A stretch of 64,000 bases of DNA, from positions 253,001-317,000 of the forward strand of contig NZ_CP065589.1 of assembly GCF_021278965.1 (NCBI RefSeq), given 5' to 3'. This document shows positions 10,346 to 18,680 of this stretch, piece after piece (the first letter of the stretch is position 1; the number at the start of each line of letters is the position of its first letter). The notes under the pieces were generated by a model. That model made no database searches and had not been told where the DNA came from. It saw only the letters and a list, made by a program, of their open reading frames with translations. Source of the DNA: Chryseobacterium capnotolerans. Its GTDB lineage: Bacteria; Bacteroidota; Bacteroidia; Flavobacteriales; Weeksellaceae. The position numbers and the translations under genes were made by a program.

Positions 10346-12531
10346 ATGAAAAAATATATATGCATAGCAGCAATGTTAGGCTGCGCTATAGCTCATGCCC
10401 AACAGGTGCAGGAAGGATCAATTGATGAAGTTAATATCCTTGGTAGAAAGAAAATAAAACAAGAACGCGCAGAATTCAAAAGACACGGGCAATCTGTAGA
10501 AACGCTTTCTGAAGAAGATCTTAACAGAAATAATCCTGCTGCCATTGACCAGACATTGTCAACAATGCCAGGACTTCAGGTAGATAAACGAACTAATTTT
10601 GGTGGGCAGAGACTCGTTCTTCGTGGATATGGAAATGACCAGAAATTTAATAACTGGGGAGTGAAGGCTTATTGGAACAATATGCCATTGACCAACGCTG
10701 AAGGGGTAACTGTTCTTGATGACGTTGATTTCGCCTATGTAACCAATGTTGAAGTTATCAAAGGCCCTGCAGCAACCATGTATGGCGGCGGAGTTGGAGG
10801 AGCAGTCCGTTTTTACACCCGTCCTGATTTTACAAAAGGAGTCTCTGTTTCAGAAAATGCTATGTTTGGAGCTTTTAAAACATTTCAATCGAGAACGCAG
10901 TTGAATGTTGCTGATGAAAATTATTCTGTAAGTGCAGCATACGGACATCTTGAAACAGATGGATATAGACCTAATGGCGGTGGATTGAAGAATTTCTTTA
11001 ATGTAAATGGTACCGTTAAGCTGGGAAAAAAGACCAGTTAAGTTTCTTTGCAAGCCAGGCGTACTCCTATGAGCATACTTCTGGGCAGATTTCCTATGAT
11101 GATTATTATGCAGGAATCGATAATGGAAATCCGGCTTACATCCGAAAAAATTCAGGAACGAAAATAAAATCAACAAGAGTAGGATTAAGTAATATGGTAA
11201 GTCTTACTTCCAATTTAAGAAATTATACTACCCTGTTTTATTATAATGCAAATACGGAAAGTGTTTCAGCTGGAGCCTATGGAATTACAAGCGCTCCGAA
11301 TGTAGGATTACGTTCCACCTTTACATTAAAGAATGAGTTTAAAGATTTTGAAAACCGTTTAGACTTTGGAGCAGAAATTCAAAATTCAGTATCTACTACT
11401 TCAAGCTACCGATTTACAGGTTCTGAAACTGAGCCTTTGCAGACAACGGGGATGAGTGGAGCTTCTTATTTTAAATATAATAACAATCAATCCACATACT
11501 TTGTGATTGATTATCTTACATATAAACCCTGGGGACTTACCTTGTTGGCAGGTGTAAGCGCTAATAGAACAAATTATGATAGAAAAGATCTTTATGCATT
11601 GCCAGGCTTGATTGCCGGGCGTAAGGACCAATCATTCAACAAAAAATATGACATGGCGTACACGCCTCACTTTGCTTTACAGAAAGAATGGAAACATCAG
11701 ATCTTTAATTTGAGCTATAGTGAAGGGTATAATTCTCCTACAGCAGCTTCATCATATATCACCGGTACTAATATGACGAATGATGATTTAAAACCTGAGC
11801 GTGCGAGAATGATAGATTTCAGTGTGCATGGGCTTTTAATGAATACTAAAATAGATTATCGTATTTCAGCATTCAGAATAGACTATTCAGATAAACTTAC
11901 TCAGTTGTTAATTCCGGGAAATGCAGCTAATCAGACGTATTGGGCTAATACCGGAAGCCAGAAAAATACAGGTTTGGAAGTTAGTGTAGGATATCAGTAC
12001 AAAACAGAAAATTCTTTTGTTGAAAGAATTGTTCCGTTTGTAAACCTTTCTTATTATGATACAAAGTATAAAGACTTTTCCATGTATGATCCGAAATATA
12101 TAGACCCTGTTACAGGAAAGACGGTAGGAAAATTAATGGTATATGATCATAAGACTGTGGTAGGAGTTCCAAGGAATAAATACGCGGTAGGGTTAGATAT
12201 CTTTACGAAACCAGGATTCTATCTTGTAAATACCTATAATTATCTTGGAAATGTATACTCAGATTTCGGAAATTCCAATCTTGTAAAAGGTTTTGGGTTG
12301 CTAAACTCAAAATTAGGCTTTAAGAAATCCTTTAATAAACTGGATGTCGATGTTTATGTAATGGGTAATAATCTTACTAATCAGATCAATTATACCTTTT
12401 TATTCTTAGGGAATAATATTAATGATTCCGATACAGGAAGTGGGTATCCTAAAGGAGTAGCCACAGATCTTAATCCAGGGCCTAACAAAGCGTACTTCTT
12501 TTATGGAGTAAATCTTAAATACAGGTTCTGA
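10346..12531 (+). pseudogene. TonB-dependent receptor, one frameshift at 11026-11031
   Basis: Outer-membrane gated channel of about 728 residues if repaired. The first frame (10346-11041) has a signal peptide (MKKYICIAAMLGCAIAHA), a short beta-rich segment and a plug domain (NPAAIDQTLSTMPGLQVD, VEVIKGPAATMYGGGVGGAV). The second frame (open through 11038-12531) continues at once with LSFFASQAYSYEHTSG and runs to a barrel ending in the terminal aromatic motif NLKYRF. Adding one A to the A6 run at 11026-11031 joins the frames as LGKKDQLSFFA, and both halves are intact otherwise. A sequencing or assembly error is more likely than true decay; slippage is the alternative. The ligand cannot be told from sequence. 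A terminator follows at 12552. Confidence 0.85.
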
Positions 12532-12551
12532 TCTTAAATAAGAATTCTGAT

Positions 12552-12589
12552 AAAAACTGTTTCATTTTTATGGAACAGTTTTTTTGTTA
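12552..12589 (+). terminator. intrinsic terminator after the TonB receptor
   Basis: Twelve-base stem AAAAACTGTTTC / GGAACAGTTTTT with one G-T pair, loop ATTTTTAT, then a T run. Confidence 0.88.
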
Positions 12590-12687
12590 TATATTCTTAA
12601 TGTTTTTGATTGTTTTTTAGTAAAGTATTTATGATATTGTACCTTTTTATGTTGTTTTTCTATTGATAATTGTAAAATTTTATTTTA

Positions 12688-12720
12688 TTGATGGATGGTT
12701 TATTCTAATGTTTATATTTG
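12688..12720 (+). promoter_or_regulatory. promoter of the Crp/Fnr regulator gene
   Basis: TTG at 12688-12690 and TATATTTG at 12713-12720 with 22 bases between, fitting the Flavobacteriia TTG / TAnnTTTG promoter. The start codon follows 24 bases later. Confidence 0.7.
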
Positions 12721-12744
12721 TTATAAAATATTGACAGAAAGGAT

Positions 12745-13392
12745 ATGAGCAATCAATTTATTATTCAGAAATTCGGTTTTCTGGGAAACGACTTTATGGA
12801 TGAGCTTCAGAGGCATGCTGTTTTAATAGAAATAAAGTCTAAAACCGAAATTATAAGAGAAGGACAAAAGAATAAATATGTACCTTTTTTAATTAAAGGA
12901 TCCATAAAAGTTTTTACGCTTAATGATGGGAGAGAATTGATCTATTACTATATCAAAGAAAGTGATAGTTGCCTGATGACTTTTTCTTCTATTTTTACAG
13001 ATTACATAAGCAGAGTATACGCTGTCGCGGAGGAAGATTCAGAAGCGTTGCTTATTCCTGTGTCCATTATGCATAATTGGTTGCTGCGATTTCCTGAGAT
13101 CAATAAATTGTTTTATCATGAATATGACAGACGTTTTTCTGAAGTAATGAGCATGGTGAACGATGCTGTTTTTCATCGTCTGGATAAAAGAGTTCTTAAT
13201 TATATCAAACAACAAATTTCCGCTACCGGAAATAATCCCATAAAAATTACCCACAGAGAGATTGCTAATAATCTTGGAACTTCCAGAGAAGTGGTAAGCA
13301 GGGTGTTGAAAAAAATTGAAAGTGATGGAGAGATTCTACAAACTAAAGAAGGAATCAAAGTCGCAATAAACGAAAATGTTAGATTGATCTAA
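12745..13392 (+). CDS. Crp/Fnr family transcriptional regulator
   Basis: 215-residue one-component regulator. Residues about 20-130 form a cyclic-nucleotide-binding-like jelly roll (REGQKNKYVPFLIKGSIKVFTLNDGRELIYYYI). Residues about 160-205 form the winged helix, with recognition helix HREIANNLGTSREVVSRVLKKIE; its E-x-x-S-R pattern resembles Fnr, while the preceding Arg is as in Crp. There is no Fnr-type cysteine cluster; the single cysteine (ESDSCLMT) sits in the sensor domain, so the signal is not a classical Fe-S cluster as far as can be seen. It has its own promoter, and a GTGA-N6-TCAC palindrome lies just downstream, before the 13.5 kb operon, the natural candidate target. Confidence 0.92.
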   Translation: MSNQFIIQKFGFLGNDFMDELQRHAVLIEIKSKTEIIREGQKNKYVPFLIKGSIKVFTLNDGRELIYYYIKESDSCLMTFSSIFTDYISRVYAVAEEDSEALLIPVSIMHNWLLRFPEINKLFYHEYDRRFSEVMSMVNDAVFHRLDKRVLNYIKQQISATGNNPIKITHREIANNLGTSREVVSRVLKKIESDGEILQTKEGIKVAINENVRLI

Positions 13393-13445
13393 TTTATATT
13401 GTTTTAGAACTTTTTACCTTATGATTGATAAAAACAATCTTCTTG

Positions 13446-13459
13446 GTGACTTTTATCAC
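13446..13459. promoter_or_regulatory. candidate Crp/Fnr-family operator GTGA-N6-TCAC
   Basis: Perfect dyad GTGA CTTTTA TCAC, the core of Crp-type binding sites, located 24 bases upstream of the -7 element of the next operon and just after the Crp/Fnr gene. Assignment to that regulator is inference from position. Confidence 0.6.
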
Positions 13460-13482
13460 ACATTTTTGAATTGATAAGACGA

Positions 13483-13490
13483 TAGATTTG
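13483..13490 (+). promoter_or_regulatory. -7 promoter element TAGATTTG of the DUF5777 operon
   Basis: Exact TAnnTTTG match, 29 bases before the ATG at 13520 and directly downstream of the GTGA-N6-TCAC site, a spacing compatible with activation by a Crp-type protein. Confidence 0.65.
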
Positions 13491-13519
13491 TCATATCATA
13501 ATTTAATACAAATTGTTAT

Positions 13520-14362
13520 ATGACAAAAACTCTCTTATTTTTATCAGTATTTTCATCAGTTTTTGCCTTTGCACAGGAAGATCTGCTGAAAGATATTGAT
13601 ACTATTAAAACCAATTCGGATACCTCGCAGCCTGCATTCAAGGCGTTGCAGATTGTAACGGGGCAATCCACTAAACTTGCTGCCAAAAAAGAATGGTATA
13701 TGGTTGTTGCACACCGGTTTGGTGATGTAAGTGCAGGTTTTAAAGATTTTTTTGGGCTGGATAATGCTTCTACTAAACTTGGAGTAATCTATGGTGTTAC
13801 AGATGCCATATCCCTAAGTCTTTCCAGAGAAACGAATATGAAAACCTTTGAAGGCGGCATAAAATATAAATTAGTAAGACAAAACGAAAACTTCCCGGTA
13901 GATATTGTCGGCTACAATGTGATGGGGGTAAATACAGCCCTTGATAAAGATACATATCCCCACCTTACGTTTAGTGACAGGTTATCTTATCTTACACAGG
14001 CTTTAATTTCCAGAAGGTTTAGTGATAAGTTTTCATTGCAGCTTACTCCTTCATATGTACATAAGAATCTTTACGAACCTTCTACTGAAGATAAAAATCA
14101 GTTTTTAGCAGGTCTTGGCGGACGCTATAAAATTTCAAAAAGAATTTCTATAAATGCAGAATATTTTGTGAATTTCGATAATCACAGTTTCTATAAAAAT
14201 CCTTTGTCTTTAGGGATGGATATAGAAACCGGAGGACATGTTTTCCAGCTTTTATTCACAAATTCCCAGATCAATTCAGATATAGGATATCTTACGAATG
14301 CAACCGGAAATTGGGGGAAAGGACATATTTTCTTTGGGTTTAATCTTTACAGAGTTTTTTAA
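13520..14362 (+). CDS. DUF5777-type outer-membrane beta-barrel protein
   Basis: 280 residues with signal peptide MTKTLLFLSVFSSVFAFAQ, then alternating amphipathic strands (WYMVVAHRFGDV, TKLGVIYGVTDAISLSLSRE, FEGGIKYKLV) and a terminal aromatic residue (FGFNLYRVF), typical of an outer-membrane barrel. The pattern matches the DUF5777 family of Bacteroidota, usually found beside cytochrome c and YceI genes as here. It is the first gene of a five-gene run with gaps of 1, 9, overlap 4 and 1 base. Function is not established; a conduit or scaffold for the heme protein encoded next is possible. Confidence 0.85.
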   Translation: MTKTLLFLSVFSSVFAFAQEDLLKDIDTIKTNSDTSQPAFKALQIVTGQSTKLAAKKEWYMVVAHRFGDVSAGFKDFFGLDNASTKLGVIYGVTDAISLSLSRETNMKTFEGGIKYKLVRQNENFPVDIVGYNVMGVNTALDKDTYPHLTFSDRLSYLTQALISRRFSDKFSLQLTPSYVHKNLYEPSTEDKNQFLAGLGGRYKISKRISINAEYFVNFDNHSFYKNPLSLGMDIETGGHVFQLLFTNSQINSDIGYLTNATGNWGKGHIFFGFNLYRVF

Positions 14363-14363
14363 T

Positions 14364-14711
14364 ATGAAAAGAGCAAAATACATACTGACCCTATCATTGG
14401 CTGTGGTGATCATTGCCTGTGAAAGCAGAACTTACGAAGAAGTTTCAGAAAATAAGCCCATCATCTTACCTGTAAAATATACAACAGATATAAAGCCGAT
14501 TATGGATAACAACTGTATAGGTTGCCATTCTGCAGGAAGTTTTAAACCTTTAGCCACTTATGACCAAGTTAAAAGTAATATAGACGGAATTTTGGATCGC
14601 ATTCAAAGACCAAACGGAGACCCAGGAAAAATGCCTAAAGGAGGTTCATTATCTGCAACTCAGATTAATATATTTATTAAATGGAAAGCTGATGGATTAA
14701 CCGAAAACTAA
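14364..14711 (+). CDS. c-type cytochrome lipoprotein
   Basis: 115-residue protein. The N-terminus MKRAKYILTLSLAVVIIAC carries a lipobox with Cys19, so it is anchored in a membrane. The heme-binding motif CIGCH is at residues 51-55, and a methionine in GDPGKMPKGG is a plausible sixth iron ligand, as in small cytochromes of this type. The ATG at 14364 starts one base after the stop of the DUF5777 gene; an earlier in-frame start at 14298 would lie inside that gene and would move the signal peptide inward, so it was not chosen. Predicted role: periplasmic single-heme electron carrier. The partner proteins are unknown. Confidence 0.9.
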   Translation: MKRAKYILTLSLAVVIIACESRTYEEVSENKPIILPVKYTTDIKPIMDNNCIGCHSAGSFKPLATYDQVKSNIDGILDRIQRPNGDPGKMPKGGSLSATQINIFIKWKADGLTEN

Positions 14712-14720
14712 ATATTTGAT

Positions 14721-15263
14721 ATGAAAAAACTAACATTATTGACTGCAGTTCTGCTTTTTGCCGGATATGCTTCAGCCCAGAAATACAGTTCAAAAACCGG
14801 TAAACTAACATTTGAAGCATCAGTACCTCTATTTGATGATATCTATGCCCAAGATGATAATAATACGGTCATTCTTAATGCTGATACAGGAGAAATGGCA
14901 TCTGTTTCTGTCGTTAAAAACTTCCATTTTAAAACGAAGTTGATGGAAGAACACTTCAATGAAAGTTATGCGGAGTCTGCTAAATTTCCTAAAACTACAT
15001 TTAAAGGAAAAATTGTAGGATTTGACAAATCAAAATTGACAGCCAGCCCGCAAAAATATACAGTTCAGGGAACTTTAAACTTCCATGGTGTAGATAAAAC
15101 AATAGCCTCTGCCGCCTCAATATATACAAAAGAAGGAAAGATTTATATGCAGGGAAGCTTTGTGGCAAAACCGGCAGATTATAAAGTAACAATACCTAAG
15201 GTGGTTACTAAAAAAATTGCTGAAAATGTAAATGTTGAATATAACTATATACTGATAAAATGA
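14721..15263 (+). CDS. YceI family periplasmic protein
   Basis: 180 residues with signal peptide MKKLTLLTAVLLFAGYASAQ. The body matches YceI: it starts with a strand on a KTGKLTFEAS pattern, contains KTKLMEEHFNESYAESAKFPKTTFKGKI and the FHGVDKTI strand, and ends in a beta-rich lipocalin-like fold. YceI proteins bind long isoprenoid or other lipid-like molecules in a barrel; which ligand applies here cannot be seen. Its stop overlaps the start of the ankyrin gene by four bases (ATGA), so the two are translationally coupled. Position between a cytochrome and a DOMON protein suggests a quinone-like ligand, but that is inference. Confidence 0.92.
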   Translation: MKKLTLLTAVLLFAGYASAQKYSSKTGKLTFEASVPLFDDIYAQDDNNTVILNADTGEMASVSVVKNFHFKTKLMEEHFNESYAESAKFPKTTFKGKIVGFDKSKLTASPQKYTVQGTLNFHGVDKTIASAASIYTKEGKIYMQGSFVAKPADYKVTIPKVVTKKIAENVNVEYNYILIK

Positions 15264-15784
15264 AAAGTCTGATCATTATAGTAAGCATATTTCTGAACTC
15301 TTTATTGTGGGGACAGGGAAAAGAAAAATCAATATTTGATATTGCCAGAAGCGGAACAGTCACAGAAGTAAAAGACCTGATGAAACAGAATCCGGATATC
15401 ATCAACCAGATTAATGAAAATGGTTTCTCACCCCTTATTTTGGCTTGTTACAGAGGAAATGTAGAAGTAGCAGAATTTCTGATTAATCATGTTAAAGATG
15501 TCAACTATAAAAGCAAAGAAGGAACTGCTTTGGCAGGACTGTCTGTAAAATATAACAAAAAGCTGGTAGAAGATTTATTAAAGAAAAATGCAGATCCCAA
15601 TATTGCAGACCCCACAGGATTTACCCCTTTGTTCTGGGCTGTAAAATTCGGTAATAAAGAGTTGGCAGAGCTACTGCTGAAATACAAGGCAGATAAGACA
15701 CTAAAGGATTCAATGGGAATGACTCCCTTCGAATATGCTTTAAAGGCAGACAATAAAGAAATTATAAATCTATTAAAAAATTGA
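15260..15784 (+). CDS. exported ankyrin-repeat protein
   Basis: 174 residues. The N-terminus MKSLIIIVSIFLNSLLWGQG is a signal peptide, so the ankyrin repeats are outside the cytoplasm. About four repeats follow, with clear units such as NGFSPLILACYRGNVEVAEFLI, DPTGFTPLFWAVKFGNKELAELLL and DSMGMTPFEYALKADNKEIINLL. Ankyrin repeats mediate protein contacts. In other bacteria, periplasmic ankyrin proteins protect or assist redox enzymes such as catalase; whether this holds here is unknown. The start overlaps the yceI stop (ATGA), and the DOMON-like gene follows after one base. Confidence 0.9.
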   Translation: MKSLIIIVSIFLNSLLWGQGKEKSIFDIARSGTVTEVKDLMKQNPDIINQINENGFSPLILACYRGNVEVAEFLINHVKDVNYKSKEGTALAGLSVKYNKKLVEDLLKKNADPNIADPTGFTPLFWAVKFGNKELAELLLKYKADKTLKDSMGMTPFEYALKADNKEIINLLKN

Positions 15785-15785
15785 T

Positions 15786-16547
15786 ATGAAAAAAACTTTA
15801 CTTACACTCAGTATGGTCCTTGCAAACTTTGCCTGGGCTCAGTTTTCGTCAGGAACGGTACCTCTTTCGGCTACCGGTATGACGGTGAAATTAGATACTA
15901 CCCCATCGGGATTAACCATGACAGTAACAGGTGACAGCAATTCTATGTTAGGAATTGGTTTTGGAGGAAACGGTGTAGATACCGGTGGTATGGCATCGGG
16001 GTCAGATGGATTTATTTACAATGCTTCTGCCAGCAGAGACTATACATTTATAGGAAAGACGACCCCTAATCCCGATCCTGTACAGGACTGGACTGAAACA
16101 TCCAATACCGTTTCAGGAAGTACCAGAACAATTGTTGCTACGAGATCACTTTCGGGAGGGCCGGGAGATTTTGCAATTGCTAATGCCGCAGGAACAATCA
16201 ATATCTTTTACTCTCGTAAAAGCGGGGGCTCTGCTTTGGGCTATCATGATGCAGGCAGAGGATACGCAGTATTAACAATGACAGCCAGTACTTTATCTGT
16301 AAATGAAACGGTAGCAGAGTCTAAAAAAATGATTCTTTATCCTAACCCTGCCAAAACATCGGTAAGCCTTAAGAATTTCGATAGCGTAAAATCTATTGAT
16401 ATTTATGAAAGTACAGGAAGAAAAGTAAGATCATTAAGACCAAGCCAAGAAAAAATAAATATTGAAGATCTGAAATCCGGAATTTATTATTTTGAAATGC
16501 TGTTGAAAGACGGAAGTACATCTTACGAAAAACTTATTAAAGAATAA
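15786..16547 (+). CDS. DOMON-like protein with T9SS sorting domain
   Basis: 253 residues. Signal peptide MKKTLLTLSMVLANFAWAQ. Residues about 20-170 resemble a DOMON domain: SMLGIGFGGNG, then MASGSDGFIYNASASRDYTF, QDWTE, TIVATRSLSGGPGDF and GYHDAGRGYAVL follow the order seen in heme- or sugar-binding DOMON modules (G-x-G-F-G, M-x-G-S-D, R-x-L-x-G-D, Y-H). The C-terminus from ILYPNPAKTS to GIYYFEMLLKDGS is a type A T9SS sorting domain. So it is a surface or secreted protein that may bind heme or a carbohydrate. It is the last gene of the operon and is followed by a terminator. The DOMON call is by motif pattern and less sure than the sorting domain. Confidence 0.82.
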   Translation: MKKTLLTLSMVLANFAWAQFSSGTVPLSATGMTVKLDTTPSGLTMTVTGDSNSMLGIGFGGNGVDTGGMASGSDGFIYNASASRDYTFIGKTTPNPDPVQDWTETSNTVSGSTRTIVATRSLSGGPGDFAIANAAGTINIFYSRKSGGSALGYHDAGRGYAVLTMTASTLSVNETVAESKKMILYPNPAKTSVSLKNFDSVKSIDIYESTGRKVRSLRPSQEKINIEDLKSGIYYFEMLLKDGSTSYEKLIKE

Positions 16548-16578
16548 TCGTAAAAAAACACACCTAAATATTCAAAAG

Positions 16579-16611
16579 AATACCTCTGATTTTTCGGAGG
16601 TATTTTTTTAT
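16579..16611 (+). terminator. intrinsic terminator after the DOMON/T9SS gene
   Basis: Eight-base stem AATACCTC / GAGGTATT with a ten-base loop and a T7 tail. Confidence 0.9.
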
Positions 16612-16668
16612 TGATCAGTTTGAAAACTATTGAAATGCTTTATTCTAAAGGGACTCATTGAATTTCCA

Positions 16669-16676
16669 TATATTTG
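16669..16676 (+). promoter_or_regulatory. -7 promoter element TATATTTG
   Basis: Exact TAnnTTTG match 17 bases before the ATG at 16694. It overlaps the region that an upstream TTG start (16658) would translate, so it argues for 16694 as the start of the GrpB-deaminase gene. Confidence 0.65.
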
Positions 16677-16693
16677 TGTACAACTGGAATCTC

Positions 16694-17698
16694 ATGAAAA
16701 TTATCTTTGAAAAATACAATCCTTTCTGGAAAGAACAGTTTGAATCTATTAAAAGTGAACTGGAGAAGAATATTGGCTTGTTGCATCCAATCATAGAGCA
16801 TATTGGAAGTACGTCAGTAGAAGGATTATCAGCCAAACCCATTATAGATATTATGATTGGGGTGAAAGATGAATCAGAACTCGATAAAGTTCCCCCATTA
16901 CTACAAGGAAAAGATTATGTGTATTATCAAAAGTACAATGAAGATATGCCGTATCGTCGTTTCTTCATTAAGCTTACAGATCAACCTCATAATCTGGGAT
17001 TTCCGGAAGTTATTTATTCAGAATCTGAAATTCCTGAAGAACTTCACAATCATCGTCATCGCATAGCTCACATTCATACAATTCCTGTTTCATCAGAACA
17101 TTGGCTTCGCCATATTGCGTTTCGGGACTATCTTCGTACTCATCCTGAGATAAGAGAGGAATATCAGCAGTTAAAAGAAAAGCTCAGTACCATGGAATGG
17201 TTTGATGGTAATGATTACAATGAAGGAAAAGATCCGTTTATCAAAAGAGAAGAAAAGAAAGCCGTCCAATGGTATTTAAATAATAAGAAACTTTATACTT
17301 TACCCATGAGAGATTTAAAGGAAATAGCCAGCCAGTTGGCGAAATCCAAAACATTAAATGATTTTATAGAATATGGAGGAGTGGCCGCTGCTATTGAAAC
17401 AGCAGATGGAAATATATATACGGGAATCAGTATTGATACAGCATGTTCTATGGGATTTTGTGCCGAACATAGTGCTGTAGCGGAAATGTTGAAGAATGGA
17501 GAGCATTATATTAAAGCAGTAGTAGCGGTGGGAAGTGATGGAAATGCCATTCCGCCCTGTGGACGCTGCAGAGAATTAATGAGCCAGTTATCTAAAGAAA
17601 ACCTTAATGCTGTCATAGAAGTTAAGAATGATATTTTTGTGACTTTAAAAGAATTGATGCCTTATGATTGGAAAGAAGACCTTGGAAGAGAATGGTAG
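16694..17698 (+). CDS. GrpB domain - cytidine deaminase fusion protein
   Basis: 334-residue two-domain protein. Residues 1 to about 170 match the GrpB (UPF0157) family, a nucleotidyltransferase-like fold: HPIIEHIGSTSVEGLSAKPIIDIMI is its signature, followed by LGFPEVIY and HWLRHIAFRDYLR. From about residue 205 it continues into a cytidine/blasticidin-type deaminase: FIEYGGVAAAIETADGNIYTG, zinc ligand Cys256 and catalytic Glu258 in CAEH (256-259), and Cys289/Cys292 in PCGRC. All zinc ligands are present, so the deaminase part should be active. The fusion suggests that the two act on the same nucleotide-type substrate. A GNAT acetyltransferase gene follows after 33 bases. The start is ATG 16694, supported by the promoter. 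Confidence 0.88.
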   Translation: MKIIFEKYNPFWKEQFESIKSELEKNIGLLHPIIEHIGSTSVEGLSAKPIIDIMIGVKDESELDKVPPLLQGKDYVYYQKYNEDMPYRRFFIKLTDQPHNLGFPEVIYSESEIPEELHNHRHRIAHIHTIPVSSEHWLRHIAFRDYLRTHPEIREEYQQLKEKLSTMEWFDGNDYNEGKDPFIKREEKKAVQWYLNNKKLYTLPMRDLKEIASQLAKSKTLNDFIEYGGVAAAIETADGNIYTGISIDTACSMGFCAEHSAVAEMLKNGEHYIKAVVAVGSDGNAIPPCGRCRELMSQLSKENLNAVIEVKNDIFVTLKELMPYDWKEDLGREW

Positions 17699-17731
17699 TT
17701 GTAGAATCAATAAATTAAAAAATAAAGATCC

Positions 17732-18568
17732 ATGGAGTTTAAAACTTTAGCAAATGTAGATATAGAAGAGCTTTTAGCCGTATTTAATCATTCTTTTTCT
17801 GATTATATTGTTCCTTTTCATTTGACCAAAGAAGTACTTATTGCTAAAATTGCCACTGAAAAATTAGATATGAATCTATCAGTAGGTGCTTTTGAAAATG
17901 ATCAACTAGTAAGCTTCATTCTTCAGGCAGAAAAAATGGAAGACGGACAGAAGATTATTTACAATGGTGGAACCGGAGTAATACCAGAAAGCAGAGGGAA
18001 AGGGTTGGTAAGAAAAATGTATGATTTTATCATTCCTGTTCTAAAAGAAAAAAATGCAGATGTATTACTGCTGGAAGTGATTGAAGGAAATGAGGGCGCA
18101 ATCAGAGCATATGAAAACTTAGGATTTACAAAGATCAGGAGATTACTTTGTTTTAAAGGAAATATCAATTCCGGGGAAGTGAAAATCGATGTTACGATCA
18201 AAGAAATGAAAGATTTCCAATGGGAAGAACTTCAGTCTTTCTGGGATATAGAACCTTCATGGCAAGGTGCTATTTTTTTACTGAATCCCATGCCGGAAAA
18301 CTTTAAAGCTTTAGGAGCCTATGCTGGTGAGAATCTGGTAGGTTACATCATTTACAATCCTACCTCTGGAAAAGTACATCAGATTGCAGTGCATAAAGAG
18401 TATAGAAACCAGGGGGTAGGTGCTGGACTTTTTGCAGCTATAGCAGACGGACAGCCCATTGCTATCAATAATGTAGATGAAGCGTCCAATAAAACGGCTG
18501 TATTTCTTGAGAAAAAGATAGGCCTTCAAAATTGGTTATCACAGTTTGAAATGAAGCGTAACATTTAA
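17732..18568 (+). CDS. GNAT family N-acetyltransferase, tandem domain
   Basis: 278 residues with two GNAT-like halves. The N-terminal half has the acetyl-CoA loop in GVIPESRGKGLVRKMYDFI (pattern R-x-x-G-x-G/A) and ENLGFTKIRR, typical of the last strands. The C-terminal half has QIAVHKEYRNQGVGAGLFAAI, a second canonical R/Q-x-x-G-x-G/A motif. Such two-domain GNATs act on small molecules or peptides; the substrate is unknown. It follows the GrpB-deaminase gene by 33 bases without a terminator and is probably co-transcribed with it. Confidence 0.88.
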   Translation: MEFKTLANVDIEELLAVFNHSFSDYIVPFHLTKEVLIAKIATEKLDMNLSVGAFENDQLVSFILQAEKMEDGQKIIYNGGTGVIPESRGKGLVRKMYDFIIPVLKEKNADVLLLEVIEGNEGAIRAYENLGFTKIRRLLCFKGNINSGEVKIDVTIKEMKDFQWEELQSFWDIEPSWQGAIFLLNPMPENFKALGAYAGENLVGYIIYNPTSGKVHQIAVHKEYRNQGVGAGLFAAIADGQPIAINNVDEASNKTAVFLEKKIGLQNWLSQFEMKRNI

Positions 18569-18655
18569 TCAGGTACTTTTTTATTTCAATTAAAAAATTA
18601 AAAGGTTTTAATATACTTTTAATCCCATAAACTTTTCAGGGAGCAGTAGAGAATG

Positions 18656-18663
18656 TAACTTTG
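18656..18663 (+). promoter_or_regulatory. -7 promoter element TAACTTTG
   Basis: Exact TAnnTTTG match 17 bases before the ATG of the phosphodiesterase/phosphatase gene. Confidence 0.65.
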
Positions 18664-18680
18664 CCGAAAATTTTAAAATA

